Source: Desulfuromonadaceae bacterium
Lineage (GTDB): Bacteria; Desulfobacterota; Desulfuromonadia; Geobacterales; Pseudopelobacteraceae
Assembly: GCA_028712075.1 (NCBI GenBank)
Contig: JAQTQX010000017.1
Location: forward strand, 33,505 to 97,504
DNA length: 64,000 nt
Direction: 5' to 3'
Shown here piece after piece: positions 19,188 through 28,193 of this stretch. A program made the position numbers and the translations under genes. Each line of letters begins with the position of its first letter. The first letter of the stretch is position 1. The notes below the pieces were generated by a model that was not told where the DNA came from, ran no database searches, and saw nothing but the letters and a program-made list of their open reading frames with translations.

Positions 19188-20564
19188 TCAGCTTCGGTAG
19201 AACATTTTTCGGTTGACTTTGAGCAATTCAGCCGCTTTTGATTTATTGCCGCCACAGCGCTCCAATGTAATATCAAGCACTTGATTTGTTATCGCCTCCA
19301 GTGACACGTCACCAACACAAAAATCAAGGCTGTAAGATATGTGCCCGACTGTCGATGTAACGATATCCGAGTGAGGTTTACCACCATCCGCCTGGTAAAT
19401 GGAGAGATGTTCCGGCATGATCAGTTCACTGTCAGTCACAATGGCTGCGCGCTCCAGGCAGTTGCGCAGTTCACGGACGTTGCCGGGCCAGTCGTATGCC
19501 ATTAAAACTTCCATGGCCTTCTGTGAAAATCCGAGAAGCTTTTTCCCCTGGTGGTTGCGCATCAGATTGAGAAAATGCTCGGTGAGAAAAGGGATGTCTT
19601 CCCGCCGGTCTCTGAGCGGTGGGAGAGTTATAGGAAAAACATTAATCCGGTGATACAAATCATTTCGGAAGTTCCCGGCCTTTACCAACTCCCCCAAATT
19701 ACAGTTTGTGGCAACAATCACCCGGCATTCTACCTGAACAGGTGTATTTGAACCGACTTTTTCAAACACCCTCTCTTCCAGCACCCGCAACAATTTTGCC
19801 TGCAGCGCCAGCGGCATATCACCAATCTCGTCCAGCAGAATAGTGCCGCCTCGAGCCACGCTGAACTTCCCCTCCCGTTCACGGTCTGCCCCGGTAAATG
19901 CACCCCGTACATGGCCGAAAAGCTCACTTTCCAGCAAAGCATCAGGGATTGCGGCACAGTTTACCGCAACGAATTCCGTTGGCAAACCACCCGTTGCAGA
20001 ATGAATGGCACGAGAAAGCACCTCTTTGCCGCACCCGCTCTCACCATAAATGGTTACGGTTGTGCGGGGAGACTCAGCAACCCTGGCAGCGAGTTCCAGT
20101 GTCTTTCGCATCTTGTCACTCGTAGTGATAAAACTTTGAAAGCTAAACTTCTCCCGCAGATGATCTTTTATGCTGTCGTTTTCGTTTCGAAGGCGCTGGT
20201 ACTCAAGAGCTCGCCGCAATGTGAAGCGTAACTCTTCAGGATCGCACTGTTTTTCAACATAATCGAAGGCGCCACAGCGTATCGCCTGTACTGCGTTGGT
20301 AATGCTGCTGTGAGCCGTAAGGACAATAAAAGGAATTTCCGGATAGCTTTCGTGGACCTGTTCCAGAAAAGTTTTACCGCTAACGGTAGGCAAGATCAAG
20401 TCGGAAAGGATTAAATCAACCGGTTGCCGCTCGATGACTGCCATGGCCTCAATCGCATCTGCGGCCATCAGTGGAACGAAACCAGCACTTCTCAGTTGCT
20501 GCTCCAGACTTGAGCGCGAACTGGCCTGATCATCAACGGCAAGTATTGTGGCGGGTGTATGCAT
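19188..20564 (-). CDS. NtrC-family sigma-54-dependent response regulator
   Basis: 458 residues. Receiver domain 1-120 with acidic pocket (AVDDQ), phospho-acceptor Asp in LILSDLILP and the conserved Lys in DYVEKQ. AAA+ domain has Walker A GESGCGKE, the GAFTGA sigma-54 contact loop and Walker B GGTILLDEIGD. The C-terminus has a Fis-type helix-turn-helix (GGNKSKAAELLKVNRKMF). It can activate sigma-54 promoters such as those at 17719 and 6155, but this link is only by proximity. No cognate histidine kinase is adjacent. Confidence 0.93.
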   Translation of the reverse strand: MHTPATILAVDDQASSRSSLEQQLRSAGFVPLMAADAIEAMAVIERQPVDLILSDLILPTVSGKTFLEQVHESYPEIPFIVLTAHSSITNAVQAIRCGAFDYVEKQCDPEELRFTLRRALEYQRLRNENDSIKDHLREKFSFQSFITTSDKMRKTLELAARVAESPRTTVTIYGESGCGKEVLSRAIHSATGGLPTEFVAVNCAAIPDALLESELFGHVRGAFTGADREREGKFSVARGGTILLDEIGDMPLALQAKLLRVLEERVFEKVGSNTPVQVECRVIVATNCNLGELVKAGNFRNDLYHRINVFPITLPPLRDRREDIPFLTEHFLNLMRNHQGKKLLGFSQKAMEVLMAYDWPGNVRELRNCLERAAIVTDSELIMPEHLSIYQADGGKPHSDIVTSTVGHISYSLDFCVGDVSLEAITNQVLDITLERCGGNKSKAAELLKVNRKMFYRS

Positions 20565-20729
20565 AAGCTCTCACGTACGGCTGAAAATGGTATCTTTTCC
20601 AGAGGAACTGTCCGTGATACTTATATTTTTACGGTCCTCAAGTAAACAACTATTTTTAACATTAATGTCAGCCAGTGTAGCTAATCTGCAGCAGTTAGCC
20701 TAATTGTAGGCGGTTCCGATACGAATTAT

Positions 20730-20761
20730 CGGTGCGTTGCCGTTGTCACGGCAACGCACCG
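20730..20761. terminator. Strong hairpin overlapping the stop of the GDSL gene
   Basis: Perfect 14-bp stem (20730-20743 with 20748-20761), loop TGTC. The stop codon of the minus-strand lipase gene (20746-20748) is inside it. The T-rich side (CTCTTTTTC) is on the + strand, so as an intrinsic terminator it faces away from the lipase gene; on the minus strand it may act as a 3' stabilising hairpin. Confidence 0.55.
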
Positions 20762-21381
20762 CTCTTTTTCAGAAGTTTTGCCAAAGCTTCGGCAAACTTT
20801 CGGTACCCTGCGGCATTAGGATGTATATGATCTGATTTTAAATTTCTTGTGCCCAATATCTGGGGAAGAATTTTCAACTCAATCGGGATGTGGAATTCCT
20901 TGGCAAGCTCTTCATAGAGTGGTGGTGGTTTCAATGAAAGGTCAGGTACAGGGACGGCTACCAACAGTACCGGAACGCCACTTTCGGCTGCTATTCGTAT
21001 CATAACCCGAAGATTGTCGGCAATGACCTGCGGGCTCTGGTGAGCAAGCAAGTCATTGCCCCCATGGCAGAGAATCAAAAGAGCAGGATGCTCCCGCTCA
21101 AGCAGTTCCGGTAGCCGCTGTGCACCGACAACAGAAATCTCGCCCGGCACCCCGGCATTGACTATTTTTCGCCCGGTCAGACGCATCAGCACCGCCGGGT
21201 AGCTCTCGAACTCACCAGCACCAGTACCAAATGTAAGGCTGTCGCCAAATGCCAGGATTGTCGCATCAGCCGCCAGCGGTGTTAGCTGAGGTATTTTGCT
21301 GCACGCAGTACAAAGTATCAAAACAGCAAACAGCAGCCCCGTTAAAAAACTGGCATTTTTGGCACTCATCATCCGCCCCAT
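20746..21381 (-). CDS. SGNH/GDSL-family lipoprotein (arylesterase/lysophospholipase type)
   Basis: Signal sequence with lipobox LCTAC, so lipid-anchored. SGNH blocks are all present: GDSLTFGTG (nucleophile Ser), Gly in VNAGVPGE, GGNDLL (Asn) and SDHIHPNAAGY (Asp and His). It belongs to the TesA-like family, which hydrolyses thioesters, lysophospholipids or arylesters. Several Met at residues 1, 4 and 5 could start it; 21369 (MSAKN) is an alternative. Monocistronic by its surroundings. Confidence 0.88.
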   Translation of the reverse strand: MGRMMSAKNASFLTGLLFAVLILCTACSKIPQLTPLAADATILAFGDSLTFGTGAGEFESYPAVLMRLTGRKIVNAGVPGEISVVGAQRLPELLEREHPALLILCHGGNDLLAHQSPQVIADNLRVMIRIAAESGVPVLLVAVPVPDLSLKPPPLYEELAKEFHIPIELKILPQILGTRNLKSDHIHPNAAGYRKFAEALAKLLKKSGALP

Positions 21382-21499
21382 CTATCAAAGAAAGAAATTG
21401 CACCTATTGGATTCAAGTTAAGTGACTAATTCATATCCCTGATTATACACATAACCTGCGGTCCGCAATATAATTCAAACCTATTGATCTCAAATAGAA

Positions 21500-23719
21500 G
21501 TGGAACAGCATCATAAATATGCTATCCTGACGGGCATAATATACTATTTCGATGTGAAACCGGATATGAATTACTACTCTGAGAATCGGATAGAATGGAT
21601 ATCAGAAAATATGAAACAGCGCTCGGCAAAAATAATACTATTGGATGCAGGGGATCCTGAACAAAAACGAAACGAAATTCTCGACTATTTTCACCAGACA
21701 TTTGACATTGAAGAAAAGCTCTATGACACCCTCAAATATGATAACACATACTACCTGCGGGCCGACCGCTTGCGGCATCCCCTGATCTTCTATTTCGGAC
21801 ACACAGCAACCTTTTTCATCAATAAGCTGACCATTGCCCGGGTCATTGAACAGCGCATAAATCCTAAGTACGAGTCAATGTTTGCCGTGGGTGTTGACGA
21901 GATGTCATGGGACGATCTTGACGAACGGCATTATGACTGGCCGAATCGCCAGCAGGTGAAGGCATACCGTGACGAGGTTCGTGAGCTGATGGGAGGGGTG
22001 ATCCGGGAGCTGCCACTCTCCCTGCCCATTACCTGGGAATCCCCCTGGTGGGCGATCATGATGGGAATCGAACATCAACGGATCCATCTGGAAACCTCAT
22101 CAGTGCTGATACGCCAGCTTCCCATTGACCAAGTGGTGCAGCTGCCGTACTGGGAGATCTGCCGTGAAGCAGGAGAACCGCCGACCAACCGGCTGCTGCC
22201 GGTGGCTGGTGGAAAGGTGGTGCTGGGTAAAGCTAGGAATCACCCGCTCTATGGCTGGGACAATGAGTATGGTGTTCATGAGGCAGAGGTTACCGGGTTC
22301 AAGGCTGCTGAATACCTGGTATCCAACCGTGAATTCCTGGCGTTTGTCGAAGCTGGTGGCTATGGTGAGCGCCAGTGGTGGACCGAGGAAGGATGGCAAT
22401 GGCGCGAGTTCAGGCAGGCGGAGTATCCATTGTTCTGGATCAGGGACGGCAACAACTGGCAACTGCGCACCATGGCGTCATTGATCGATCTCCCGTGGAA
22501 CTGGCCGGTGGAGGTCAATTACCTTGAGGCCAAGGCTTTCTGCAACTGGAAGTCTTCGATAACCGGTCAGGCGATCCGGCTCCCGACTGAAGACGAGTGG
22601 AACCGTTTGCGCGACCTCTGTGCCATTCAGGATCAGCCGTACTGGCAACAGACACCGGGTAATATCAATCTGGAATGGTGGGCATCATCCTGCCCGATAG
22701 ATCGCTTCAAAGCCGGCGATTTTTATGACGTATTAGGGAATGTCTGGCAGTGGACCGAAACCCCGATCTATCCCTTTCATGGCTTTGAGATACATCCCTG
22801 GTACGACGACTTCTCTACTCCAACTTTTGATACTCGGCACAATCTAATCAAGGGTGGCTCGTGGATCTCCACCGGAAATGAGGCCACGCGGGACTCGCGC
22901 TATGCCTTCCGACGCCATTTTTTCCAGTATGCCGGGTTCCGTTACATCGAGAGCATGGCACCAATCGAGATTCATCAAGACCAGTACGAAAACGATATCC
23001 TTGCGGCTCAGTACTGTGACGCCCACTATGGTCCAGAGCATTTCGGCGTTCCCAATTTCTTGGTAGCGGTTGCCGGTATCTGCCTGGAACTGATGGACGA
23101 TCGCCCCAAGAGGCATGCCCTTGACTTGGGATGCGCGGTGGGACGGAGCTCCTTCGAACTCGCCAGGGGCGGTTTCAGTCGGGTTACCGGTCTCGATTAT
23201 TCCACCCGTTTTTTCCGTCTTGCCGCAAGAATGCAAGAGGAAGGATATCTGCGCTATGCCCTCCCCGAAGAAGGGGAAATCGTCTCATATCACGAAACAG
23301 AACTTGCGGCATTGGGGTTGGCGGGAAGCCGCGAGCGGGTCGATTTTTATCAGGCCGATGCCTGCAACCTGCCGGAAAAGTTCACCGGCTATGACCTCGT
23401 ACTTGCGGCCAACCTGATCGATCGCGTCTATTCACCGCGCTCGTTCCTCTGCACCATCCATGAACGACTCAACCCTGGTGGGGTTCTGGTGATCACCTCC
23501 CCCTATACGTGGCTGAAGGAGTATACGAAAAAGGAGGAGTGGCTGGGTGGCTATCGTGATAGCGGTGAACCGGTCTGGTCCCTGGATGGTCTGAAAGAGG
23601 CTTTGTCGCCTCATTTCCGCCTGCTCGGAGAACCACGCGATGTGCCATTTGTCATCAGAGAAACCCGGCACAAGTACCAGCACAGCACTGCAGAACTTAC
23701 GGTTTGGCAGTTCAGGTAA
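21500..23719 (+). CDS. ovoA: OvoA, 5-histidylcysteine sulfoxide synthase/4-mercaptohistidine methyltransferase
   Basis: Bifunctional enzyme of ovothiol synthesis. Order: DinB-like domain with the iron ligands His101 (FGHTATFF), His192 and His196 (EHQRIHLE); an FGE-sulfatase domain (AEYLVSNREFLAFV ... VLGNVWQWTE ... LIKGGSWISTG) of the EgtB/OvoA type; then a SAM methyltransferase domain beginning near 541 (LDLGCAVGRSSFELA). The C-terminal methyltransferase separates OvoA from EgtB. It couples Cys to His with O2 and then N-methylates the product. The start is uncertain: GTG 21500 has a weak site, and MKQRSAK at 21611 fits the family's usual N-terminus. No ovoB lyase gene is nearby. Confidence 0.92.
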   Translation: MEQHHKYAILTGIIYYFDVKPDMNYYSENRIEWISENMKQRSAKIILLDAGDPEQKRNEILDYFHQTFDIEEKLYDTLKYDNTYYLRADRLRHPLIFYFGHTATFFINKLTIARVIEQRINPKYESMFAVGVDEMSWDDLDERHYDWPNRQQVKAYRDEVRELMGGVIRELPLSLPITWESPWWAIMMGIEHQRIHLETSSVLIRQLPIDQVVQLPYWEICREAGEPPTNRLLPVAGGKVVLGKARNHPLYGWDNEYGVHEAEVTGFKAAEYLVSNREFLAFVEAGGYGERQWWTEEGWQWREFRQAEYPLFWIRDGNNWQLRTMASLIDLPWNWPVEVNYLEAKAFCNWKSSITGQAIRLPTEDEWNRLRDLCAIQDQPYWQQTPGNINLEWWASSCPIDRFKAGDFYDVLGNVWQWTETPIYPFHGFEIHPWYDDFSTPTFDTRHNLIKGGSWISTGNEATRDSRYAFRRHFFQYAGFRYIESMAPIEIHQDQYENDILAAQYCDAHYGPEHFGVPNFLVAVAGICLELMDDRPKRHALDLGCAVGRSSFELARGGFSRVTGLDYSTRFFRLAARMQEEGYLRYALPEEGEIVSYHETELAALGLAGSRERVDFYQADACNLPEKFTGYDLVLAANLIDRVYSPRSFLCTIHERLNPGGVLVITSPYTWLKEYTKKEEWLGGYRDSGEPVWSLDGLKEALSPHFRLLGEPRDVPFVIRETRHKYQHSTAELTVWQFR

Positions 23720-24070
23720 GTGGCTGGATACCCGATTGCCGTGCAACGATAAAGAGATCAACACTGACGAAATCATTTACCAGATACATGCCGAGCCGCT
23801 CGTACAACTTTCCCGAACCATAGCATACATTCCAAAACGTACGATCAAAGCTCAAGGTCACCTGGGCCTTGAGACGGCCCTCTAGCCGCTTGGTTAAGAC
23901 GCCATGCCAGAACTGTCCAAAGTTGGCAGTTAACACGCGCATATTCACGGATATCGATTATTATACGTATCAAGCAGCCAACCTCCCAATCAGCACAACT
24001 CATTCCGCGATATTTTAAGACTGTTTTTGTCTTTAACTGTGATATACTGACGCAAAAGGAAGAAACGCTA
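23720..24070. other. 350-base gap, no gene supported
   Basis: Between ovoA and msrA. A minus-strand open frame of 78 codons (23712-23948) exists but overlaps the end of ovoA, has no recognised relatives and no good ribosome site. No hairpin terminator or tRNA was seen. The msrA ribosome site AAGGAAG is at the right edge. Confidence 0.5.
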
Positions 24071-24688
24071 ATGTGGAAGATTAATCTGCATTCCCGGCTG
24101 TTCACAGTCCTGTTGATGCTGCTTGCTCCGGTTGCCGCCACTGCATCCGGAACAGCGTACGAAAAAGCAACCTTTGCCGGCGGATGTTTCTGGTGCATGG
24201 AGCGCCCATTTGACGGGCTCCCCGGCGTTATTTCGGTGACTTCCGGATATGCGGGAGGAGAGACGAATAACCCAACCTACGAGGAGGTTTCAGCCGGTGG
24301 GACTGGCCATGCAGAGTCAGTTCAGATAGTTTTTGACCCCTCCAGAATCAGCTACGAAAAATTGCTCACCGTGTACTGGCACAATATTGATCCGACGGTG
24401 AAGGACCGCCAGTTCTGCGACAGCGGCCACCAGTACCGGAGCGCCATTTTTTACCACTCGGAAGAGCAGCGCCGTCGTGCCGTTCAGTCGAAAGAGGCCC
24501 TTGAAAAAAGCAAGCCGTTCCGTGCATCGATCGTTACTGAAGTCACGCCGGCCGGTGCGTTTTATCCTGCAGAGGAGTACCATCAGCATTATTATAAAAA
24601 AAACCCGCTCCGGTACGCTTTCTATCGTAGAAGTTGCGGCAGGGATCAGCGACTGAAAGATTTGTGGGGCAAAGAAGCGGGACACTGA
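24071..24688 (+). CDS. msrA: Exported peptide methionine sulfoxide reductase A
   Basis: Reduces the S-epimer of methionine sulfoxide. A signal peptide (FTVLLMLLAPVAATASG) precedes the catalytic motif FAGGCFWCMERPF, with nucleophile Cys39. Further family blocks are SGYAGG, HAESVQIVFDP and EYHQHYYKKNP. The signal peptide indicates repair of periplasmic proteins. It is followed 18 bases later by msrB, so the pair is an operon covering both epimers. Confidence 0.95.
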   Translation: MWKINLHSRLFTVLLMLLAPVAATASGTAYEKATFAGGCFWCMERPFDGLPGVISVTSGYAGGETNNPTYEEVSAGGTGHAESVQIVFDPSRISYEKLLTVYWHNIDPTVKDRQFCDSGHQYRSAIFYHSEEQRRRAVQSKEALEKSKPFRASIVTEVTPAGAFYPAEEYHQHYYKKNPLRYAFYRRSCGRDQRLKDLWGKEAGH

Positions 24689-24706
24689 GAGTGAAAGGAG
24701 ACAGCC

Positions 24707-25261
24707 ATGATCTCACGCAGACTCTTTATTCTGGGCGGATTGAGCACCGTTATTCTCGCCTGTAACGCCAATGGGACACGTTCTGCGACAGTGTCCGGGT
24801 CCATACCGGCACCGCAGGGGCCGATCCGTCTTTATTCAGCAGCAAAAAAAGGATTCATCATGAGCGGAAAAGTGATTAAAACCAACACCGAATGGCGTGC
24901 GCAATTGACTCCCGAACAGTATAACGTAACCAGGGAAGAAGGTACCGAGGCGCCATTTAGCGGCGAATTGACCAACGACCACGAAAAAGGTATTTACCGG
25001 TGTGTCTGCTGCAGCAACGACCTGTTCAGCTCGGAGCACAAGTTTGAATCCGGCACCGGCTGGCCAAGCTTCTGGCAGCCAATAGCGCCAGAGAATGTCA
25101 CCAACCGTGAGGATAACACACTGTTTATGCGGCGGACAGAAGTGCTCTGCAGCCGCTGTGATGCCCATCTGGGCCATGTGTTCAATGATGGCCCCCGGCC
25201 GACAGGTCTCCGTTACTGCATGAATTCGGTTGCCATGACATTCGAGAAACAGAGAATCTGA
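24707..25261 (+). CDS. msrB: Exported/lipid-anchored peptide methionine sulfoxide reductase B
   Basis: Reduces the R-epimer of methionine sulfoxide. N-terminus MISRRLFILGGLSTVILAC carries a twin-Arg-like pair and a lipobox-like ILAC. The MsrB fold follows: CVCCSNDLF and EVLCSRCDAHLGHVF give the two zinc CxxC pairs, and GLRYCMNSVAM has the catalytic Cys. AAGGAG is upstream. An internal Met (MSGKVIKTN, residue ~52) could start a cytoplasmic form. Partner of msrA. Confidence 0.94.
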   Translation: MISRRLFILGGLSTVILACNANGTRSATVSGSIPAPQGPIRLYSAAKKGFIMSGKVIKTNTEWRAQLTPEQYNVTREEGTEAPFSGELTNDHEKGIYRCVCCSNDLFSSEHKFESGTGWPSFWQPIAPENVTNREDNTLFMRRTEVLCSRCDAHLGHVFNDGPRPTGLRYCMNSVAMTFEKQRI

Positions 25262-25277
25262 CTTAGCGCGAAGATTT

Positions 25278-25481
25278 ATGGCACTGCAAGGAAGCATCCT
25301 CGGTTACGTGGTGCATGGCATGCAAGGATTTGATTATAAACCTGCCCGAACGGACCTGAATATCCCGGAAGAATTTACCGTGGAAGCCATGGCTGCTACC
25401 GGTTTTCCCGGCAACATGGAACTACTGCCGGATCGGCTCCAGAATCGAGAATTCCCCAGTGACCGGAGACCGTTGGAGCGG
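25278..25481 (+). pseudogene. C-terminal remnant of a nitroreductase-family protein
   Basis: Translation gives ALQGSILGYVVHGMQGFD, then RTDLNIPEEFTVEAMAATGF and LPDRLQNREFPSDRRPL. This is the C-terminal third of FMN nitroreductases of the type (G)LxxHxMxGFDxxxAR...IPxxyxxxAMxAIG...LPxxLxxREaPSxR. The FMN-binding N-terminal part is missing because msrB's end lies directly before it. It carries no start signal and runs into a tandem repeat. A dead gene fragment. Confidence 0.7.
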
Positions 25482-25482
25482 G

Positions 25483-25528
25483 GTGTTTACGAGGGGTGTT
25501 TACGAGGGCTGTTTACGAGGGCTGTTTC
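25483..25528. repeat. 13-bp tandem repeat, about 3.5 copies
   Basis: The core TGTTTACGAGGGG/C recurs with TGTTT at 25484, 25497, 25510 and 25523. The 13-base period shifts the frame at each copy. It sits at the broken end of the nitroreductase remnant and before the end of the minus-strand lipoprotein gene. Confidence 0.85.
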
Positions 25529-25552
25529 ACGCGTTGAACTCTTGTTGCGTCA

Positions 25553-26053
25553 CTATTTATCAAGCTCCAGATCAAGCTTTTTTATCCGCTCAAGGTTCTG
25601 ACGCAATTTTTCGATGTCATGGTTTAAGGACATATTTTGTTCGTGCAACTTTGTCAGTTGACCTGCCTTGCCGTACAGCTGCCGCATTTCTGACAGATGG
25701 GAAACAAGCGGAGCAGCCTGCCGGGCCCAGAGTGTGTCAGGATATTCGCGAACAAGACGTTCAACAAGCGCTTGTGATTCGACTACTCCTTTTTCACCAC
25801 CATCACTCAGCCGTAAAATGGCTAATCTGAAAAGCGCCTCTTCGGTCAGGCCGGGCAAAGAGGGGGCCACGATCACCTGCTCAAAAACGGTACGTGCCTG
25901 CTTCTCTTTTCCCGTTCTCAACAGCGTAAGTGCTTCAGCAAATTCCTTTTCCTGAATCCATGGTACGCGTGTTACTACCGCAGGCGAGGAACAGGCTGAC
26001 AGTAACAAGATGCAGGCCCAGAAGCCTATCTGTCCAGCAGTTCGATACATCAT
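25553..26053 (-). CDS. Small lipoprotein with helical repeats
   Basis: 166 residues. Lipobox LLLSAC marks it as a lipoprotein. The body is alpha-helical with TPR-like spacing (EEALFRLAILRLSDGG, VESQALVERLVREYPDTLWA) and ends in a coiled coil (LHEQNMSLNHDIEKLRQNLE). It overlaps the upstream GGDEF gene by four bases (ATGA) and is translated with it. It resembles QseG/YfhG-type lipoproteins next to signalling genes, but no firm assignment. Confidence 0.75.
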   Translation of the reverse strand: MMYRTAGQIGFWACILLLSACSSPAVVTRVPWIQEKEFAEALTLLRTGKEKQARTVFEQVIVAPSLPGLTEEALFRLAILRLSDGGEKGVVESQALVERLVREYPDTLWARQAAPLVSHLSEMRQLYGKAGQLTKLHEQNMSLNHDIEKLRQNLERIKKLDLELDK

Positions 26054-27363
26054 GCAGTGTGTTCTCCCATGACGATGATATAATTGCTTCCCTCTGTTTT
26101 TTTCACCTGTTCCTTCAACCGTGCCGCCGCTGTCGCAATCTCTGCGGCGGAGGCATAATCGCCTTTCGAGCAGACTAAAACAGAGATGGAAATGGAGATG
26201 AGAGGAAAAACACGGGGTACACCATAGCGGTCAATACCCTCAATAGCTCCCCGTGCATTATCTTCATCAGAATAAAAACGTGGGATAATCGCGTCAACTT
26301 CGCTGATTATAGCTTGACATGCCATTTCGGCAAAAGCTCCGTTGATAATGACTACAAAATCATCCCCCCCGATGTGTCCGACAAAGGTATCAGGATCGTT
26401 CAACCGCCGTGCCGCATCATAGATGACATGACCGACATCTTTAATTACCTCGCTCGCCTTGATATATCCATAACGATCATTGTAGGACTTGAAATTGTCC
26501 AGATCCAGGTAACAGAGTGCAAATGAGCTGCCGGCATCAATCCGGTGGTTGATTGCTCGCTCAATTGCAATGTTGCCGGGAAGGCGAGTCAGCGGACTGG
26601 CATCAAGACTCATCTGCTCCAGATCCTTAAGGCGCATTCCCATCCGGGTGAAATCCTGAGCGAGTGAGCCGATTTCATCACCTGTCGGAATATCATGCTC
26701 ATACTCAAATTCACCCGCCGCAATACGATGAGTAGCCTTTTGCAATTTTCCGATTGACGATGCAAACGAATATACCAGTAAACCGGCAACTAAAAATGAG
26801 ACTGCAACACCGGCGCATGCAAATAGTATGGAACGTGAGACAATTGAGCTTTCTTTTTCGTCATATATTTTCAGTATGTGTATTAATGAATCCTGTTGAT
26901 TATGTCTTACTTTCTCGATTGCCCCCTCAAGTTTTTTTGTGTGAACCTGTAACTCCTGTGACGAAATATTTTTCCCCCCAAATATTCGCTCACAGAGCTG
27001 GATATAATCTTCGTAATATGTTGCAAGAACAATGGTTCCTTCATCTTGAGAAATGGTCCGGAGTGTAACAAGTGCCGCTCGGAATTCCAGCGCGTTTTGC
27101 CTGAAAAGCTCCCGAAATTCGTCCTCCCCCAGAATCTGATACTTTCCTACGGCCCTCTTCTGGATAATGAGAGTTTCACGAAGAGCACTGATCGCAGACG
27201 CCGCTGATATGTTATTATGTGCAATCGCCTCCTCCACATGGTGCATTTCCTTTAGCCCGATGACGGCATTTGCCAGAGCCACGGTCATGCAGATACCGCT
27301 TATTGCAAAACTGATGATCAGCTTTTGTATCATTGTGAACTTATAAACGGAGTGAAGTTTCAT
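26050..27363 (-). CDS. Membrane HAMP-GGDEF cyclic-dinucleotide synthase, Hypr-like
   Basis: 437 residues: membrane helix ~12-33, a periplasmic four-helix sensor, second membrane helix ~180-205 (ILFACAGVAVSFLVAGLLVY), HAMP, then GGDEF. The active-site loop is IGGDDF. In the base-recognition region the protein has YNDRYGYIKASEVI, where ordinary diguanylate cyclases have ND..GH..GD; the usual Asp is Ser. An Asp-to-Ser change at this point defines the Hypr enzymes that make 3',3'-cGAMP in Geobacter. No canonical RxxD inhibitory site at the usual spacing. Catalytic output is inference. Confidence 0.85.
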   Translation of the reverse strand: MKLHSVYKFTMIQKLIISFAISGICMTVALANAVIGLKEMHHVEEAIAHNNISAASAISALRETLIIQKRAVGKYQILGEDEFRELFRQNALEFRAALVTLRTISQDEGTIVLATYYEDYIQLCERIFGGKNISSQELQVHTKKLEGAIEKVRHNQQDSLIHILKIYDEKESSIVSRSILFACAGVAVSFLVAGLLVYSFASSIGKLQKATHRIAAGEFEYEHDIPTGDEIGSLAQDFTRMGMRLKDLEQMSLDASPLTRLPGNIAIERAINHRIDAGSSFALCYLDLDNFKSYNDRYGYIKASEVIKDVGHVIYDAARRLNDPDTFVGHIGGDDFVVIINGAFAEMACQAIISEVDAIIPRFYSDEDNARGAIEGIDRYGVPRVFPLISISISVLVCSKGDYASAAEIATAAARLKEQVKKTEGSNYIIVMGEHTA

Positions 27364-27458
27364 TCATGTCATCCAAACGGTATTTATACATCATGTTCCT
27401 TATATCAGACTTTAGATAATTATCACCCTGCGCCGACTGATACAACAACATTTCCTGA

Positions 27459-28193
27459 CTACTGCAGCCTGAAATGGACCGGCATAACGATCTCGGCCAC
27501 TACCGGCGGCTTTGGAAATGGCGCGACTCTTTTGACTGTGTCCATGGCACTGTTATCCAGCACGGCATACCCGCTGCTCTCTTTGACATGAACTGAATGA
27601 ACCCCTCCGTCCCTGTTTACCACGAATGCAAGAACAACCCTACCGGTCCATTCCATTCTCCGGGCGACCGGTGGGTAGTCCAGCCGTTTCATAATACGTT
27701 CCCGGATGTAATTGAAATGCTCTTTGAGGTACTTTTTATGAACGTGCTTAGTGTCGGATTCACCTATAGCGATGTCGCAGGTTGAAGTTGCCGTAGTTCG
27801 GGAGTAACTGTTTACAGAAGCAGTAGCCACTGCCGCTGTACTGCCTTCAGCTCTTTGTCCTGCTGATACCTTCGCAGCTTGAACCACATCATTAACCGGT
27901 TGAGCAACCGGTTCCTTCGGCGCCGCAGGACTGCTAACGACTGGCACCGGCAAAGCCGGCTGTGTAACCATCTTCGCAGCAGGTACGTGCTTGGCCTGAG
28001 GGGAGACTGGCGGCGCTGACAAAGGCTGTTTCGCCGGTCTGGTCTCATGAAGTGAGGACAACTCGTTCAGGCTGAAATCAATGATCATAACATCCTTGTG
28101 TGCGATCATCCCCGCTGTCAGTTTTATCACCAGCGCAAGAAGCACTCCGTGCAATAGCGCAGACATGACGATATATTTGATCGGCTCATTCAT
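27459..28193 (-). CDS. tonB: TonB energy-transducing protein
   Basis: 244 residues: one N-terminal membrane helix (YIVMSALLHGVLLALVIKL) with the conserved His, a Pro/Ala/Val-rich periplasmic spacer, and a TonB C-terminal domain (RIMKRLDYPPVARRMEWTGR, VLAFVVNRDGGVHSVHVKES). It couples proton-motive force via ExbBD to outer-membrane receptors; ExbBD are not in the window. Last gene of the receptor cluster, overlapping the upstream small gene by four bases. The 95 bases to the next gene hold nothing notable. Confidence 0.9.
   Translation of the reverse strand: MNEPIKYIVMSALLHGVLLALVIKLTAGMIAHKDVMIIDFSLNELSSLHETRPAKQPLSAPPVSPQAKHVPAAKMVTQPALPVPVVSSPAAPKEPVAQPVNDVVQAAKVSAGQRAEGSTAAVATASVNSYSRTTATSTCDIAIGESDTKHVHKKYLKEHFNYIRERIMKRLDYPPVARRMEWTGRVVLAFVVNRDGGVHSVHVKESSGYAVLDNSAMDTVKRVAPFPKPPVVAEIVMPVHFRLQ

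Noticed and set aside
23712..23948. 78-codon minus ORF after ovoA
   Set aside because: It overlaps the end of ovoA and shows no recognised domain.
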